Assembly (NCBI GenBank): GCA_044221335.1
Contig: JBGAPI010000005.1
Span: 62,001-126,000, forward strand
Direction: 5' to 3'
Length of the DNA: 64,000 nucleotides
DNA from: JBGAPI01 sp044221335
Lineage (GTDB): Bacteria > Pseudomonadota > Gammaproteobacteria > Xanthomonadales > Ahniellaceae
The notes beneath the pieces were generated by a model, which ran no database searches, was not told where the DNA came from, and saw nothing but the letters and a program-made list of their open reading frames with translations. Numbering within the stretch: position 1 is the stretch's first letter; each line of letters begins with the position of its first letter. A program made the translations under genes and the position numbers. Positions 45,646 to 55,380 of this stretch are shown here, piece after piece.

Positions 45646-48123
45646 TCAGAACCGGAACCGCACTTCGAGTCCCAGTTCCCTCCCGACCCCCCGCACATAC
45701 GCGAACGCCCCGCCCGGCGCGAGCGGAATCACCGAGGTGAACACGTTGTACTTGCGGTCGGTGAGGTTGCGGCCGTAGGCGGCGAGGGACCAGCGCGAGG
45801 CCTCCGGGCTGGCCTCGATCCGCGCATCGAGCAGCGAATAGGCCGGCTGCTCGGTCTGGACCTCGTTGTCGGAGGCCGTCGTGTGGCGGCCCTTGTAGCC
45901 GAAGCGCAGTGCCTCGGAGAGCTTCCAGCCGTTGCGGCTCCAGTGGTGCAGCAGCGCGACGTTCGCCTCGAACTTCGGCACGAACGGCGTGCGCTGGCCG
46001 GACCAGTCGCACAGCGTCGCGCCGGTGTTTAGCCGCTCGGTGGTGCTGCAGTTCGCGTCGGGGAAGTGGCGGTACTCGAAGTCGACGTAGGCGGCCTCGG
46101 CCTCGGCGCGCCACTCGGGCGTCAGCTGCCAGACCAGTTCGCCTTCCACGCCCTTCGAGGTCGAACTCGCCGCATTGCCGACGGTGAAGCCGATGCCGCC
46201 GTCGAACACCGAGACCTGCAGGTCGTCGTAGCGGCCGTAGAAGGCGGCGAGATTGAGGCGCACGTTCGACCAGTCGCGCTTCATTCCGACTTCGATCACC
46301 CGCGCGCTCTCGTCGCCGTACTCGGCGCGATCGCGGTCGCCACCCTCGTACTCGAAGTCGAAGCCGCCGGCCTTGGCGCCGTTCGACACCCGGGCGTAGT
46401 ACAGCAGCGCAGGATCGGCCTGCCATGCGAGGCTCGCTTCCAGCATCGGATGATGCTCCCGGCGCGACAGCCCGCTGAAGTCGTGCGGCACGCCGACGCC
46501 GGCGGAGACGATCTGGTAGCCGAGCAGGTTGTTCGGCGCCAGGATCGGATTGACCACGCTGCCGTCGGGCAGGTGCAGCACGTAGTGGGTCGGGTCGGCG
46601 AGATAGGCCGGCGTCGTCAGCAGGATCGGTGCCAGTTGCGGCGACAGCCAGCGCACGTCGACCAGCGCGCCGATGCCGTCGACCTGGTCGATGCCGGCGC
46701 CGCGCACGGCCTGCTCGGCGGACTTGCGGATGACCGCGTAGCGCATTCCGAGGCCGGCGGTCAGGGTGTCGGACAGCTTCCAGTCGACATGGCCGAACAG
46801 TGCCGCCTGGTCGGTGTCCTGGTCGAGCAGGATGTGGCGGTCGAACGGCGACAGCAGCGTGCCGGCCAGCGCCGGGCTGATGCCGAAGGCCGGGGCGACC
46901 AGCGCGGGCAGGTTGAAGTCGGACAGATAGTCGTTGCGGAAATGGTCCGACTGCAGGTACAGGCCGCCGAGCCAGGCGACGTCCGGACCCGCCTCGCCGG
47001 AGAGCCGCAGCTCCTCGGACCACTGCCGGTAGCGCTCGTCCTGGTAGACGTTGATCAGCGTCGCCGGCGTGAGGTCGACGTCGGCCGACTGCCGGTATTC
47101 GTAGTGGCTGTAGCCGGTGACCGAGGTCAGCGTCCAGTCGTCGCCGCGGTACTCGACCTGGACCATGGCCTCGTCGTTGTCGGTGTCGAGGAACGCGCTC
47201 TGGTACTTGAACGGAGCGCCGTTGCCGATGTTCAGGCGGCCGTCGTTGAAGCCGCTGAACGGCGAATTCGGGAACGGATTGCCCTGGCCGTCGACGTGCT
47301 TGTAGACATCGAAGATGTGGCCGAGGCGATCGTAGCGGCCGTGGTCGATGCGGGCGTTCACCGCGATCACGTCGGAGGGCAGCCAGGTGCCGGCGAGGCG
47401 GAACGCGAGGTCGTGGTTGCGCGGCTCGGAACGGCCATCCGCATCGTTCGGCGACAGCCCGCGCTCCTGGTCGAGCCAGGTGCCGGACAGCCGCAGCGCC
47501 AGCGCATCGCTCACCGGCAGGTCGACGCCGCCGCTGACCCGGGTGGCGCGATATTCGGTCTCGTAGCCGACCGTGAGGTCGCCGTCGTGGTCGAAGCGCG
47601 CGCGGCGGGTCACCGCGCTGATCGCGCCGCCGATCGAGCTGTTGCCGTGCAGCGCGACCTGCGGGCCCTTCAAGACCTCGACCCGCTCGAGATCGAACAG
47701 CCCGAGGTGCTGCTCGTTCATCCGGCCGCGGTAGATGCCGTCGACGTAGACACCGACGGCCTGCTCGAAGGCGTTGTTGTCGCCGGAGTTGACGCCGCGC
47801 AGGGTCAGTCGCGAGGTGATCGCGAGATCGCCCTGCTGCATCCCGGGCACGGCGGCGGCGAGGTCGTCGAGCTTGTCGATCCCGCGCTCGGCGAGTTCAC
47901 GGCCGTCGAGGCTGATCACCGCCATCGGCACCTGCTGCAGCAGCTCGGTGCGCTTTCGCGCCGTCACCACCACGGCGCCGAGGACGGTCTCGTCGGATGT
48001 CGCTGCCGCGTCGGCGGGCGTCGCGGCCTGGCCCGTCGGATCGCCGGAATCGGTGTCCATCGCCGCATGGGCGGCGGAGGGCAGGGCGGCAATACCGAAC
48101 AGCAAGGCGAACAGCGACTTCAT
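45646..48123 (-). CDS. TonB-dependent outer-membrane receptor
   Basis: An 825-aa receptor from ATG 48123. Signal peptide MKSLFALLFGIAALPSAAHA, then a TonB-box-like VVVTARKR, a plug domain (QVPMAVISLDG, LTLRGV, VGVYVDGIYRGR, VEVLKGPQVALHG) and a 22-strand barrel ending in the typical terminal Phe (LEVRFRF). It would import a siderophore, cobalamin, saccharide or similar ligand using proton-motive force through TonB-ExbBD. No substrate-specific neighbour is present, so the ligand is unknown. A 264-bp gap with three hairpins lies upstream. Confidence 0.92.
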   Translation of the reverse strand: MKSLFALLFGIAALPSAAHAAMDTDSGDPTGQAATPADAAATSDETVLGAVVVTARKRTELLQQVPMAVISLDGRELAERGIDKLDDLAAAVPGMQQGDLAITSRLTLRGVNSGDNNAFEQAVGVYVDGIYRGRMNEQHLGLFDLERVEVLKGPQVALHGNSSIGGAISAVTRRARFDHDGDLTVGYETEYRATRVSGGVDLPVSDALALRLSGTWLDQERGLSPNDADGRSEPRNHDLAFRLAGTWLPSDVIAVNARIDHGRYDRLGHIFDVYKHVDGQGNPFPNSPFSGFNDGRLNIGNGAPFKYQSAFLDTDNDEAMVQVEYRGDDWTLTSVTGYSHYEYRQSADVDLTPATLINVYQDERYRQWSEELRLSGEAGPDVAWLGGLYLQSDHFRNDYLSDFNLPALVAPAFGISPALAGTLLSPFDRHILLDQDTDQAALFGHVDWKLSDTLTAGLGMRYAVIRKSAEQAVRGAGIDQVDGIGALVDVRWLSPQLAPILLTTPAYLADPTHYVLHLPDGSVVNPILAPNNLLGYQIVSAGVGVPHDFSGLSRREHHPMLEASLAWQADPALLYYARVSNGAKAGGFDFEYEGGDRDRAEYGDESARVIEVGMKRDWSNVRLNLAAFYGRYDDLQVSVFDGGIGFTVGNAASSTSKGVEGELVWQLTPEWRAEAEAAYVDFEYRHFPDANCSTTERLNTGATLCDWSGQRTPFVPKFEANVALLHHWSRNGWKLSEALRFGYKGRHTTASDNEVQTEQPAYSLLDARIEASPEASRWSLAAYGRNLTDRKYNVFTSVIPLAPGGAFAYVRGVGRELGLEVRFRF

Positions 48124-48285
48124 CGACGCGCGACTCCATGGAATTCGCGATCGACGATACAGGATTGATTCGAGGCGGCAATGAAACAACCCTTGCGGGC
48201 TTGGTCCCTGCCCGACACCGCGCGAACGTCTCGCGTCGGCGCACAGGGCGCGCCCCGCGAAACCGAGAGCTGGCCGGGTCCCCCG

Positions 48286-48362
48286 CTCCCCCGCTTGCGG
48301 GGGAGGTCGGAATGGTCGGCGCATGCGCCGACCGGATGAACGCCAGCACGATGGGTGCTGGC
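48286..48362. repeat. Cluster of three hairpins between the M56 and TonB genes
   Basis: Three palindromes stand in a row: CTCCCCCGC-TT-GCGGGGGAG (48286-48305), the 20-bp perfect palindrome GGTCGGCGCATGCGCCGACC (48314-48333) and GCCAGCAC-N5-GTGCTGGC (48342-48362). The set follows the stop of the minus-strand M56 gene and precedes the TonB gene. It could terminate the former or be a mosaic repeat element. Confidence 0.75.
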
Positions 48363-48387
48363 CGGGGCGAGGGTCGGGGTGAGGGGC

Positions 48388-50679
48388 TCAGAGCACCGCG
48401 AGTCGATCGAGCGCCTTCTCCGCCTGCCCGCGCTGGTAGTCGCCGAGCCGCCGCGCCACCCGGCGGTAGTGCTCGATCAGCGCGCTGTCTCCCGGCATCC
48501 GCTTCGCGATCGCCTGCAGCAGCGTGCCGCACTCGTAGTCCGACTTGATGTTGTCGGCCGCGTCCAGCAGCGCGTGGTAGCCGCTGGCGTCGGGCTCGGC
48601 GGACTTCAGCAGCTCGGTGATCGCCTCGCGCTGCTCATAGTCGGAGTGGATCGTCGCGGTCGCCTTGGCATAGGCGATGGCGAGCTCGGGTGACTTGCCG
48701 ACATGGCGCGCCAGCCCCGACAGCGCGGTGCGCGACTCGTAGTCCGAATGCAGGTCGGTGCAGGCCTTGATCGCCGCGGCGACCGCGGCCGCCGGCAGCT
48801 CGCGCCGCTTCGACAGCGCCTCGATCGACTGGCGCGCCTCGTAGTCGGAATGGAATGCGCCCACCGCCTTCGCCCAGGCCGCGATGCTGCTCTCGTCGAG
48901 CGCCAGCGTCGGGGTCAGCGCGGTCAGCACTTCGCGGCGCTCGTAGTCGCCGTGGAAGTCGACCAGCGTGGCCAGGATCGCCGCCTTGTGTGTCGGGCCC
49001 AGCGGCTGCTTCTCGATCAGGGCGGTCAGCGCCTCGCGCCGTTCGTAGTCGCCAGTGCCTTGGCCGATCGCGGCGATCAGGCGATCGAGCTGACCCGCGT
49101 CGAAGGTGCCGCGCGCGGCCGCCGCGACCACGTACATGCGGCGGGCGTAGTCACCCTTGATCACCGCGATCTCCGCCACCAGCGCGTCCTTGCCGCCGCG
49201 CTTCTCGATCCGCGCGACCCGCGCGTCGACGTCGATCGCGGTCTCGCGCAGCAGCGTCGGCAGGATGTAGGCCATGAACTTGCGGCCCTCCGGCTCGAAC
49301 GGCTGGGACGTGCCGTCGACGGAGAACGCGCGGGTGATGCCGTTGTCGCCATGCTCGAAGTCGACGCGGCGGGTGTGGCCGTCGGCGGTCAGCTCGACGT
49401 ATCCGCTGCGGCTCAGCGACGCGAGATCGTCCTCGGTCGCGTTGAACTCGTAGTCGCCCTTGAAGCGCGCCTTCAGCCGGCCGACCTCGGAGTCGATCGA
49501 CACTTCCATCGCCTTGCCGAACCAGCCGGCGTCGATGCTGATGCTGCTGTGCTCGCCGGCGATGGCGTCGGTCTCGAACACCAGGGTCGGCAGTGCCAGC
49601 AGCGCTGTCAGCGCGGCGGCGGAGAGGGCGCGGGCAAGGGTATTGCGGATCGGTTGACGCATGGGGACGGGCTCCAGCAGGGATTGGACGCGCAGCAGCA
49701 GCGGCGAGCCGCGGCCGGCCATGGCCGCGGCGAGCTCGCTGCGGCGGGAAGTGAGGTGCTCGCCGCAGGCGACCAGGCACTCGGCCAGCGCGCGCGGATC
49801 GGCGCCGGCCTCGGCGGCCCAGCGGTCGCAGGCGAGCTCGGCCAGCGCATCGAGGCGCGCGCTGGCGATGCGGTTCAGGGGTTGCAGGAACAGCGCGCGG
49901 CGGACCGCCGCGGCGGCCAGGCGCCAGCCGAGGTCGCCGCGTGCGAGGTGCGCGACCTCGTGCGCCAGCAGCGCTCGGTGCTGGCGGCGATCGAGCGTCT
50001 CCAGCGTCCATTCGGGCAGGCAGATGGTCGCCGCCGGCAGCGCCTCGGGACTGTCGATCGCGGCGCTGCGCGCGAGCCGCGGCACGGCGATGCCGGCGCG
50101 CTCCGCGATCGCCGCGAGTTCGCCGGCCAGGCGACGGTCGCGCAGGGTCGGCAGCCGGATCGAACGTCGCCGGAGCAGCCACCACTGCGCCGCCAAGGCG
50201 AGCGCGAGCGTGGCAGCGATGGCGAGCCAGGCGCTGCCGAGCCAGCGGAAGGACTGCAGGTGCGGCAGGGCGACGGTGTTCGCCACGATGGGCTCCATCG
50301 CCGCCGTGCCGGCGCTCGCGCCTCCCGCGACCGCAGCAGGGGATTCCTCATGGAGGTGGAGCCCGGTCGCGTCGACGACGCGGGTCGTGGGCGTTTCGCC
50401 CTCGGCGGGGGGCGCCGCGCTCTCTCCGCGCTCTGCGCCCGGTGGCGCACTCGCGGCGACGATCGCGGGGCTCGCCGGCATCGGCGACGCCGGTCCGGCG
50501 ACGAACGCCATCTGCAGGCTCGCCGTCGCCAGGCCACCGAACAGTGCCACCCGCCAGACGAACTCGCGTGCCGCGAGGTCGCCGGCGAGCCTGAGGCGCT
50601 CGATCAGCAGCGCCGCGACGATCAGGAGGCTGCTGTGGATGAAATAGGTGATCAGCCAGCGGACCAGGACTTCGCTCAT
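48388..50679 (-). CDS. BlaR1-like M56 membrane metallopeptidase with SDYE repeats
   Basis: A 763-aa protein. N-terminal transmembrane helices (VLVRWLITYFIHSSLLIVAALL and others, to about residue 180) precede the M56 zinc site HEVAH (240-244) and ELACDRWA. Residues from about 510 on form about eight 35-residue repeats built on [HG][SG]DYExR..L..L (FHGDYERREVL, FHSDYEARQSI, LHSDYESRTAL, IHSDYEQREAI, IKSDYECGTLL), a HEAT-like unit in place of a penicillin-binding sensor. It overlaps blaI by 4 bp. By analogy with BlaR1 it would cut BlaI when a signal is sensed; what the repeats sense is unknown. Confidence 0.85.
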   Translation of the reverse strand: MSEVLVRWLITYFIHSSLLIVAALLIERLRLAGDLAAREFVWRVALFGGLATASLQMAFVAGPASPMPASPAIVAASAPPGAERGESAAPPAEGETPTTRVVDATGLHLHEESPAAVAGGASAGTAAMEPIVANTVALPHLQSFRWLGSAWLAIAATLALALAAQWWLLRRRSIRLPTLRDRRLAGELAAIAERAGIAVPRLARSAAIDSPEALPAATICLPEWTLETLDRRQHRALLAHEVAHLARGDLGWRLAAAAVRRALFLQPLNRIASARLDALAELACDRWAAEAGADPRALAECLVACGEHLTSRRSELAAAMAGRGSPLLLRVQSLLEPVPMRQPIRNTLARALSAAALTALLALPTLVFETDAIAGEHSSISIDAGWFGKAMEVSIDSEVGRLKARFKGDYEFNATEDDLASLSRSGYVELTADGHTRRVDFEHGDNGITRAFSVDGTSQPFEPEGRKFMAYILPTLLRETAIDVDARVARIEKRGGKDALVAEIAVIKGDYARRMYVVAAAARGTFDAGQLDRLIAAIGQGTGDYERREALTALIEKQPLGPTHKAAILATLVDFHGDYERREVLTALTPTLALDESSIAAWAKAVGAFHSDYEARQSIEALSKRRELPAAAVAAAIKACTDLHSDYESRTALSGLARHVGKSPELAIAYAKATATIHSDYEQREAITELLKSAEPDASGYHALLDAADNIKSDYECGTLLQAIAKRMPGDSALIEHYRRVARRLGDYQRGQAEKALDRLAVL

Positions 50680-51059
50680 GGGCGTTCTCCCTGCTTCAAC
50701 AGCCGGCGCATCGCCTCGAGGTCAGAGGGCTCGACCTCGTCCTCCCGCACCAGGTGCGCCAGCAGCGCGCGGCTGTCGCCGCCGAACAGGCTCGCCACCA
50801 GCTCACCGACCATCGAGCGGCGTACCTGGTCCTCGCTGACCCGGGCCTTGTAGGACAGCTGCCGACCGTCGCGGCGGGATGCGACGACCCCCCGCTTCTC
50901 CAGCCGCGACAGCAGCGTCGCCACGGTGGTGTGGGCCAGCCCGCGCGCGTCGGCCAGCGCGGCCGCCACGTCCGGCGTCGCCACCTCGCCGCGCTGCCAC
51001 AGCACGCGCATCACGTCGAGCTGCAGGTCGGACAGCACCACCGGCTTCTTCTTCGTCAT
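50676..51059 (-). CDS. BlaI/MecI-family repressor
   Basis: A 127-aa winged-helix repressor. VVLSDLQLDVMRVLWQRGEVATPDV and HTTVATLLSRLEKRGVVASRRDGRQLSYKARVS are the DNA-binding hallmarks of the BlaI/MecI/CopY family, and the C-terminal helices (about 85-127) make the dimer. It is the first gene of a two-gene operon with the M56 peptidase (4-bp overlap). Two dyads with TACA/TGTA halves lie just upstream, so autorepression is likely. No beta-lactamase is nearby, so the target may be an envelope-stress gene. Confidence 0.9.
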   Translation of the reverse strand: MTKKKPVVLSDLQLDVMRVLWQRGEVATPDVAAALADARGLAHTTVATLLSRLEKRGVVASRRDGRQLSYKARVSEDQVRRSMVGELVASLFGGDSRALLAHLVREDEVEPSDLEAMRRLLKQGERP

Positions 51060-51071
51060 CGGGTCTATCTT

Positions 51072-51098
51072 CTACAGGTGTCGTACTACAACTGTAGT
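51072..51098. promoter_or_regulatory. BlaI operator pair
   Basis: ACTACA-AC-TGTAGT (51085-51098) is a perfect dyad of the TACA/TGTA kind bound by BlaI/MecI proteins. A weaker copy CTACA-GG-TGTCG (51072-51083) is immediately adjacent. Both lie 13-39 bp upstream of the BlaI start on the minus strand, overlapping the likely promoter. Confidence 0.75.
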
Positions 51099-51379
51099 CG
51101 AAGTTCCTGGCGTGACCATGGGACGGAAGTCATGTGCTGGCGGTGCGGGTGGCGAGAGTGGCGACTCGGACGATGTCGAGGGTCGAGGGCTGAGGGCTGA
51201 GGGGTGAGAAAGCCGCGGGCATCGCGGGCGTCGCAGGATGTGCCAAGGCGCACGTGGCGCCTGCAATGGCGGCGCGGCAAATCGACACTCTTGACTCCGA
51301 CCGACACCCCCGCTCTAATACGCGGCTCTTCGGCCCCGCCGAAGCCGCCGCCGGCTACGCCCGGCGTGCATCCCACCCT

Positions 51380-51455
51380 GGCCGGGTAGCTCAGTTGGTA
51401 GAGCAGGGGATTGAAAATCCCCGTGTCGGCGGTTCGATTCCGTCCCCGGCCACCA
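51380..51455 (+). tRNA. tRNA-Phe(GAA)
   Basis: A complete 76-nt cloverleaf with encoded CCA: acceptor GGCCGGG/CCCGGCC, D arm GCTCAGTTGGTAGAGC, anticodon stem GGGGA/TCCCC with loop TTGAAAA (anticodon GAA), and T arm GGTTCGATTCC. Confidence 0.97.
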
Positions 51456-51596
51456 TCTCGCTGTCGTATTCCAGTACCTCCTGCCGAGCAATCTGCCGCG
51501 CCGCAGTTCGCTTGCTTTCGCACGCGGCTGGGGGCAGGACGCAGCGCGTTGCCGTCGGCACCCGGGCGGCGCAAGGGAACTCCCGCGAAGCGGCGT

Positions 51597-51634
51597 TATA
51601 GTCCCGTGCTTTCCAACTCGCGCGGGACGGGTCG
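51597..51634 (+). promoter_or_regulatory. -10 box upstream of the DUF4132 operon
   Basis: TATAGT at 51597-51602 lies 31 bp before the GTG start of the five-gene operon. GGGACGGG precedes the start as ribosome-binding site. No good -35 is visible, so the promoter may need an activator. Confidence 0.4.
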
Positions 51635-54600
51635 TGCTCAATTGGATCAGCAAGTTGATCGGTGGGAAGCCGGAAGCCCTGCCGGACGGCGTACCGGCGA
51701 GCTGGGTCGAGATCCTGCGCGGTGTTCTCGCGCCGGTCGACACGGCGAAGCCGGGCGGGCGGCGTGGCCTGGCGGACGACCTCCTGTCCTACGTGCTCGC
51801 GGGCGAGCCGGTGGCCGTGCTCGGCGAGGTCCACCAGGCCGCGGGCGTCGGCGAGACGCTGCAGATCACCGGGCACTCGTTCGGCCGTGACCTCCGCATC
51901 GGCTCGAAGCTCTATCCGCAGTTCGACGCGATCGATCCTGTTTTCCTGCTGCGCTGGGGGCGCCTGATTGCGGCCTGCGTCGGCGATCCGCGCTACTTCT
52001 GCACGCAGTTCCCGCGCGGCGAGCACTGGCTCGAGGCCCTGCTGATCCATGCGTCCGGCGAGTCGGTGCACAGCTACGGCTCGCGTTCGTCGCGGCCGAC
52101 CGGAATCACTGGCCAGTCGCTCGACCGGCTCTGCGCCGCCGCGGAACTCGCCCCCTCGGCGTGGCTGCAGTCGGCGTTCGCGACCTCGGTCCAGTCCCAT
52201 TACGGCGCGAGCTCGCGGCTCATGACGTTCACCCGGTTGCCGGATTTCGCGGCCGCCGTCACGCGCCATGCCGAGGCGCTGAGACCGCTGCTGCTGCCGA
52301 AGGAGGTCGACCAGCGCGTCCACGTGCTCGCCCTGCTCGCGGCGGCCGACGACGCCGCGCTGGCGGCGTTTCCGGCGGAGCTGGCGGAACTTGCGACCGC
52401 CAGCAGCAAGCAGGTCCGCGCAGCGGCCGAGCCACTGGTGCGACGCCTTTCCGGCACGGCACGGGCTCCGCTGCGGGAACTGGCGACCCAGGCCAAGCCC
52501 GACCAGCGGCTGCTGGCGCTGCGCCTCGCGTTCACGCTCGCGCGCAAGTCCGAGGACGCCGCCTGGCAGGCCGAGCTCCGCGCCATCGCCGCGGCGGACA
52601 AGGCGCCGTCGATCCAGGCGCTGCCCGGCGAATGGGACGGAGGTGCCCAGCGCGCGGACGTCGTCGCCACCCGCTACGACTACACGCTGCCGACGATCGC
52701 CTGGGAGGGCGCGCTGACGCCCGCGGTCGCGGAGATGCTGGAGCGCCTGCTGGGCGACATCGACCGGCTGGTCGAAAAGCAGTATGCGCAGGCGCGCGAG
52801 CACTACGAGCGGGCCAAGGCGGAGGGCACCAACGCCATCGCGCCAAAGACGCCGGTCGTGCTGCGGGAGAAGGAACTCGGTCGCCTCCGCGACTACATCG
52901 CCTCGGGCGAGCCGAAGCTCGCCGGCGAGCCTGCGCTCGGCCACTACGCCCTGTGGCAGCATGCCGCGGCCGTGCTGCCAAACTACATGGGCCACGACGC
53001 GATGTCGCCGGTGGTGCTGCTGAAGACGCTGAACTTCCTCGGTGTCCTCGTCGCCAGCGACCGCTCGCTGTACTTCCCGGCGATCGCCGCGATCAACGCG
53101 CTGAACGCGGCGCGCGGCGCGCCGACGCTGCTGGAGCTGTCGGAGATGCTGTCGGCGATGCGTCTCGACGGCCCGCAGCGCGTGCTTTCCGCCTACTGCA
53201 ACACCGGCGCCGCACTCGCGACCCAGTGGGACCGCGACGCCGTTTGGCCGTTCTTCGCCCACCATCTGGATGCGCTGATCGACTGCCTGGCGCCGTCCGC
53301 GGCCCTCTCCTACTGGTTCGACCGCGACGGCGTCTATCGCGCGATCGCGACCCTGCCGACACCGCCGGCGACCCTGGTCGACGCGCTGTTCGACCTCGCG
53401 CTCGGAACGACCAAGAGCGAACGCCGGTCGGCCCAGGACGCGCTGGCGAACCTGCCCGGCAAGGAGCAGCGGATCATCGCCGCGCTCGCCTCCGGCAAGG
53501 CCGAGGTCCGCACCGTCGCCGCGGTCTGGCTCACCCGCCTCGCATGCGTGGAGGCCCAGGCGGCACTGGAGAAGGCGGTCGCGAAGGAAAAGAACGACGT
53601 GGCCAAGGGCGCGATGCTGGACGCGCTGCAGGCCCTGGGGCAGCCGGTGGAGAAGTACCTCGACCGCGCGGCGCTGGTGCGCGAGGCGGCGAAGTCGCTC
53701 GCGAAGGGCGTGCCCAAGGACCTCGACGGCTTCCCATTGTCGGGCCTGCCGGCGGTGCACTGGCAGGACGATGGCGAGCCGGTCCCGGCGGAGGTGCTCA
53801 CCTGGCTCCTGGTGCAGGCGGTCAAGCAGAAGAGCCCGGAGCCCAATGCGGTGCTGCGCAAGTACTGCGCGATGTTTGTGCCGCGCGACCGCGAGGCACT
53901 CGCCGACTACGTGCTGGCGAACTGGCTGGCGGCCGACGTGAGGCCGGTGCCCGCCGATGATGCGATGACCCGCGCCCGCCAGCAGGCGGTGTCGATGCAC
54001 GGCTACATGAACGGGCCACAGGCGCAGTACTTCAAGGACGATCCGAACTTCGGACTCGGCGTCGACGAGCTCTACGCCCGTTTCCTGCCGGGCTTCCTGC
54101 GCCAGCCGGCCGGCTCGGCGATCGCGAGCAAGGGCCTGCTCGCCGTCGTCGCCGCCTGCGCGGGCCGTTCGGCCGCGGCGCCGGTCGCGCGTTATCTCAA
54201 GGAGTGGTACGGGACCCGCGCGGCGCAGGGCAAGGCACTGATCGCGATGCTCGCCTGGATCGAGAGCCCGAGCGCGACCCAGCTGATGCTGTCGGTCGGC
54301 AGCCGCTTCCGCACCAAGGGCTTCCAGGACGAGGCCAACCGCCAGGCCGAGGCGCTGGCCGAGCGCAAGGGCTGGACGCTCGCCGAACTCGCCGACCGCA
54401 CCATTCCGAGCGCCGGCTTCGACGAGACCGGCACGCTCGAGCTCTCCTACGGCGGCCGCGTCTTCTCGGCGCGCCTCCTGCCCGACTTCAAGATCGAGCT
54501 CTACAACCCCGAAGGCAAGAAGATCGCCGCGCTGCCGGAGCCGCGGCAGGACGACGACGCCGCACTCGCGAAGGAGGCGAAGAAGGCCTATGCCGCGGCG

Positions 54601-55377
54601 AAGAAGGAGATCAAGTCCATCGTCACGCTGCAGGGCGAGCGCCTGTACGAGGCGCTGTGCACCGAGCGCGACTGGAGCTTCGAGGACTGGAGCCTGTACC
54701 TCAACCAGCACCCGATCGTGCGCAAGCTGGTGCAGCGACTGGTGTGGACGGTCGTCGACGGCGACCCGGCCGGCAGCGAGCCGGCGCGGTGCTTCCGCCC
54801 GCTCGACGACGGCAGCCTCACCGACGACGACGACAACGCGGTCGAGATCGCACCCACGTGCCGCGTGCGCATCGCCCACGACAGCCACCTGCCGGCCGCG
54901 ACGGTGGCCCGCTGGCAGCAGCACCTCAAGGACTACGAGATCGTTCCGCTGTTCCCGCAGTTCGGCAAGGGCGGCTACGACCTGCCGAAATGGGCGGCGC
55001 GCGAGACCTCCATCAGCGCCTTCGAGGGCCATCTGATCGAGGCATTCGCCCTCCGCGGCAAGGCCACGAAGCTCGGCTACACCCGCGGGCCGACGGAGGA
55101 CGGCGGCTGGTTCTTCTCCTACGAGAAGCGCTTCCCGACCCTGGGGCTCGTTGCCACGATCGAGTTCACCGGCAATCCGCTGCCGGAGCAGAACCGCACC
55201 GTCGCGCTGCTGAAGCTGTCGTTCGCGAGCAGCAAGGGCGAGAGCTGGCAGCGTCCCGCGCTGGCCCTGTCGACGATCCCCAAGGTGCTGCTGTCGGAGT
55301 GCTACGACGACCTGCGCCTGATCGCCGCGGAGGGCAGCGGCTTCCATCCCGACTGGCAGAAGAAGAGCGAGTACTGA
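51634..55377 (+). CDS. DUF4132 (MolR/YehI-like) protein
   Basis: A 1247-aa soluble protein with a GTG start. The body is helical and repetitive (HEAT-like stretches around residues 200-320 and 500-700). The C-terminal quarter has the DUF4132 signature: ERDWSFEDWSLYLNQHPIVRKLVQRLVW, then FRPLDDGSLTD, VRIAHDSHLP, W..HL.DYEIVPLFPQFG. E. coli YehI and MolR belong to this family and have no settled function. It leads a five-gene operon with gaps of 3 and 16 bp and two 4-bp overlaps. Confidence 0.82.
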   Translation: MLNWISKLIGGKPEALPDGVPASWVEILRGVLAPVDTAKPGGRRGLADDLLSYVLAGEPVAVLGEVHQAAGVGETLQITGHSFGRDLRIGSKLYPQFDAIDPVFLLRWGRLIAACVGDPRYFCTQFPRGEHWLEALLIHASGESVHSYGSRSSRPTGITGQSLDRLCAAAELAPSAWLQSAFATSVQSHYGASSRLMTFTRLPDFAAAVTRHAEALRPLLLPKEVDQRVHVLALLAAADDAALAAFPAELAELATASSKQVRAAAEPLVRRLSGTARAPLRELATQAKPDQRLLALRLAFTLARKSEDAAWQAELRAIAAADKAPSIQALPGEWDGGAQRADVVATRYDYTLPTIAWEGALTPAVAEMLERLLGDIDRLVEKQYAQAREHYERAKAEGTNAIAPKTPVVLREKELGRLRDYIASGEPKLAGEPALGHYALWQHAAAVLPNYMGHDAMSPVVLLKTLNFLGVLVASDRSLYFPAIAAINALNAARGAPTLLELSEMLSAMRLDGPQRVLSAYCNTGAALATQWDRDAVWPFFAHHLDALIDCLAPSAALSYWFDRDGVYRAIATLPTPPATLVDALFDLALGTTKSERRSAQDALANLPGKEQRIIAALASGKAEVRTVAAVWLTRLACVEAQAALEKAVAKEKNDVAKGAMLDALQALGQPVEKYLDRAALVREAAKSLAKGVPKDLDGFPLSGLPAVHWQDDGEPVPAEVLTWLLVQAVKQKSPEPNAVLRKYCAMFVPRDREALADYVLANWLAADVRPVPADDAMTRARQQAVSMHGYMNGPQAQYFKDDPNFGLGVDELYARFLPGFLRQPAGSAIASKGLLAVVAACAGRSAAAPVARYLKEWYGTRAAQGKALIAMLAWIESPSATQLMLSVGSRFRTKGFQDEANRQAEALAERKGWTLAELADRTIPSAGFDETGTLELSYGGRVFSARLLPDFKIELYNPEGKKIAALPEPRQDDDAALAKEAKKAYAAAKKEIKSIVTLQGERLYEALCTERDWSFEDWSLYLNQHPIVRKLVQRLVWTVVDGDPAGSEPARCFRPLDDGSLTDDDDNAVEIAPTCRVRIAHDSHLPAATVARWQQHLKDYEIVPLFPQFGKGGYDLPKWAARETSISAFEGHLIEAFALRGKATKLGYTRGPTEDGGWFFSYEKRFPTLGLVATIEFTGNPLPEQNRTVALLKLSFASSKGESWQRPALALSTIPKVLLSECYDDLRLIAAEGSGFHPDWQKKSEY

Positions 55378-55380
55378 GCG

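Noticed and set aside
48388..51059. A beta-lactam resistance locus
   Set aside because: Only the BlaI/M56 pair is present; no beta-lactamase or penicillin-binding sensor domain is visible.
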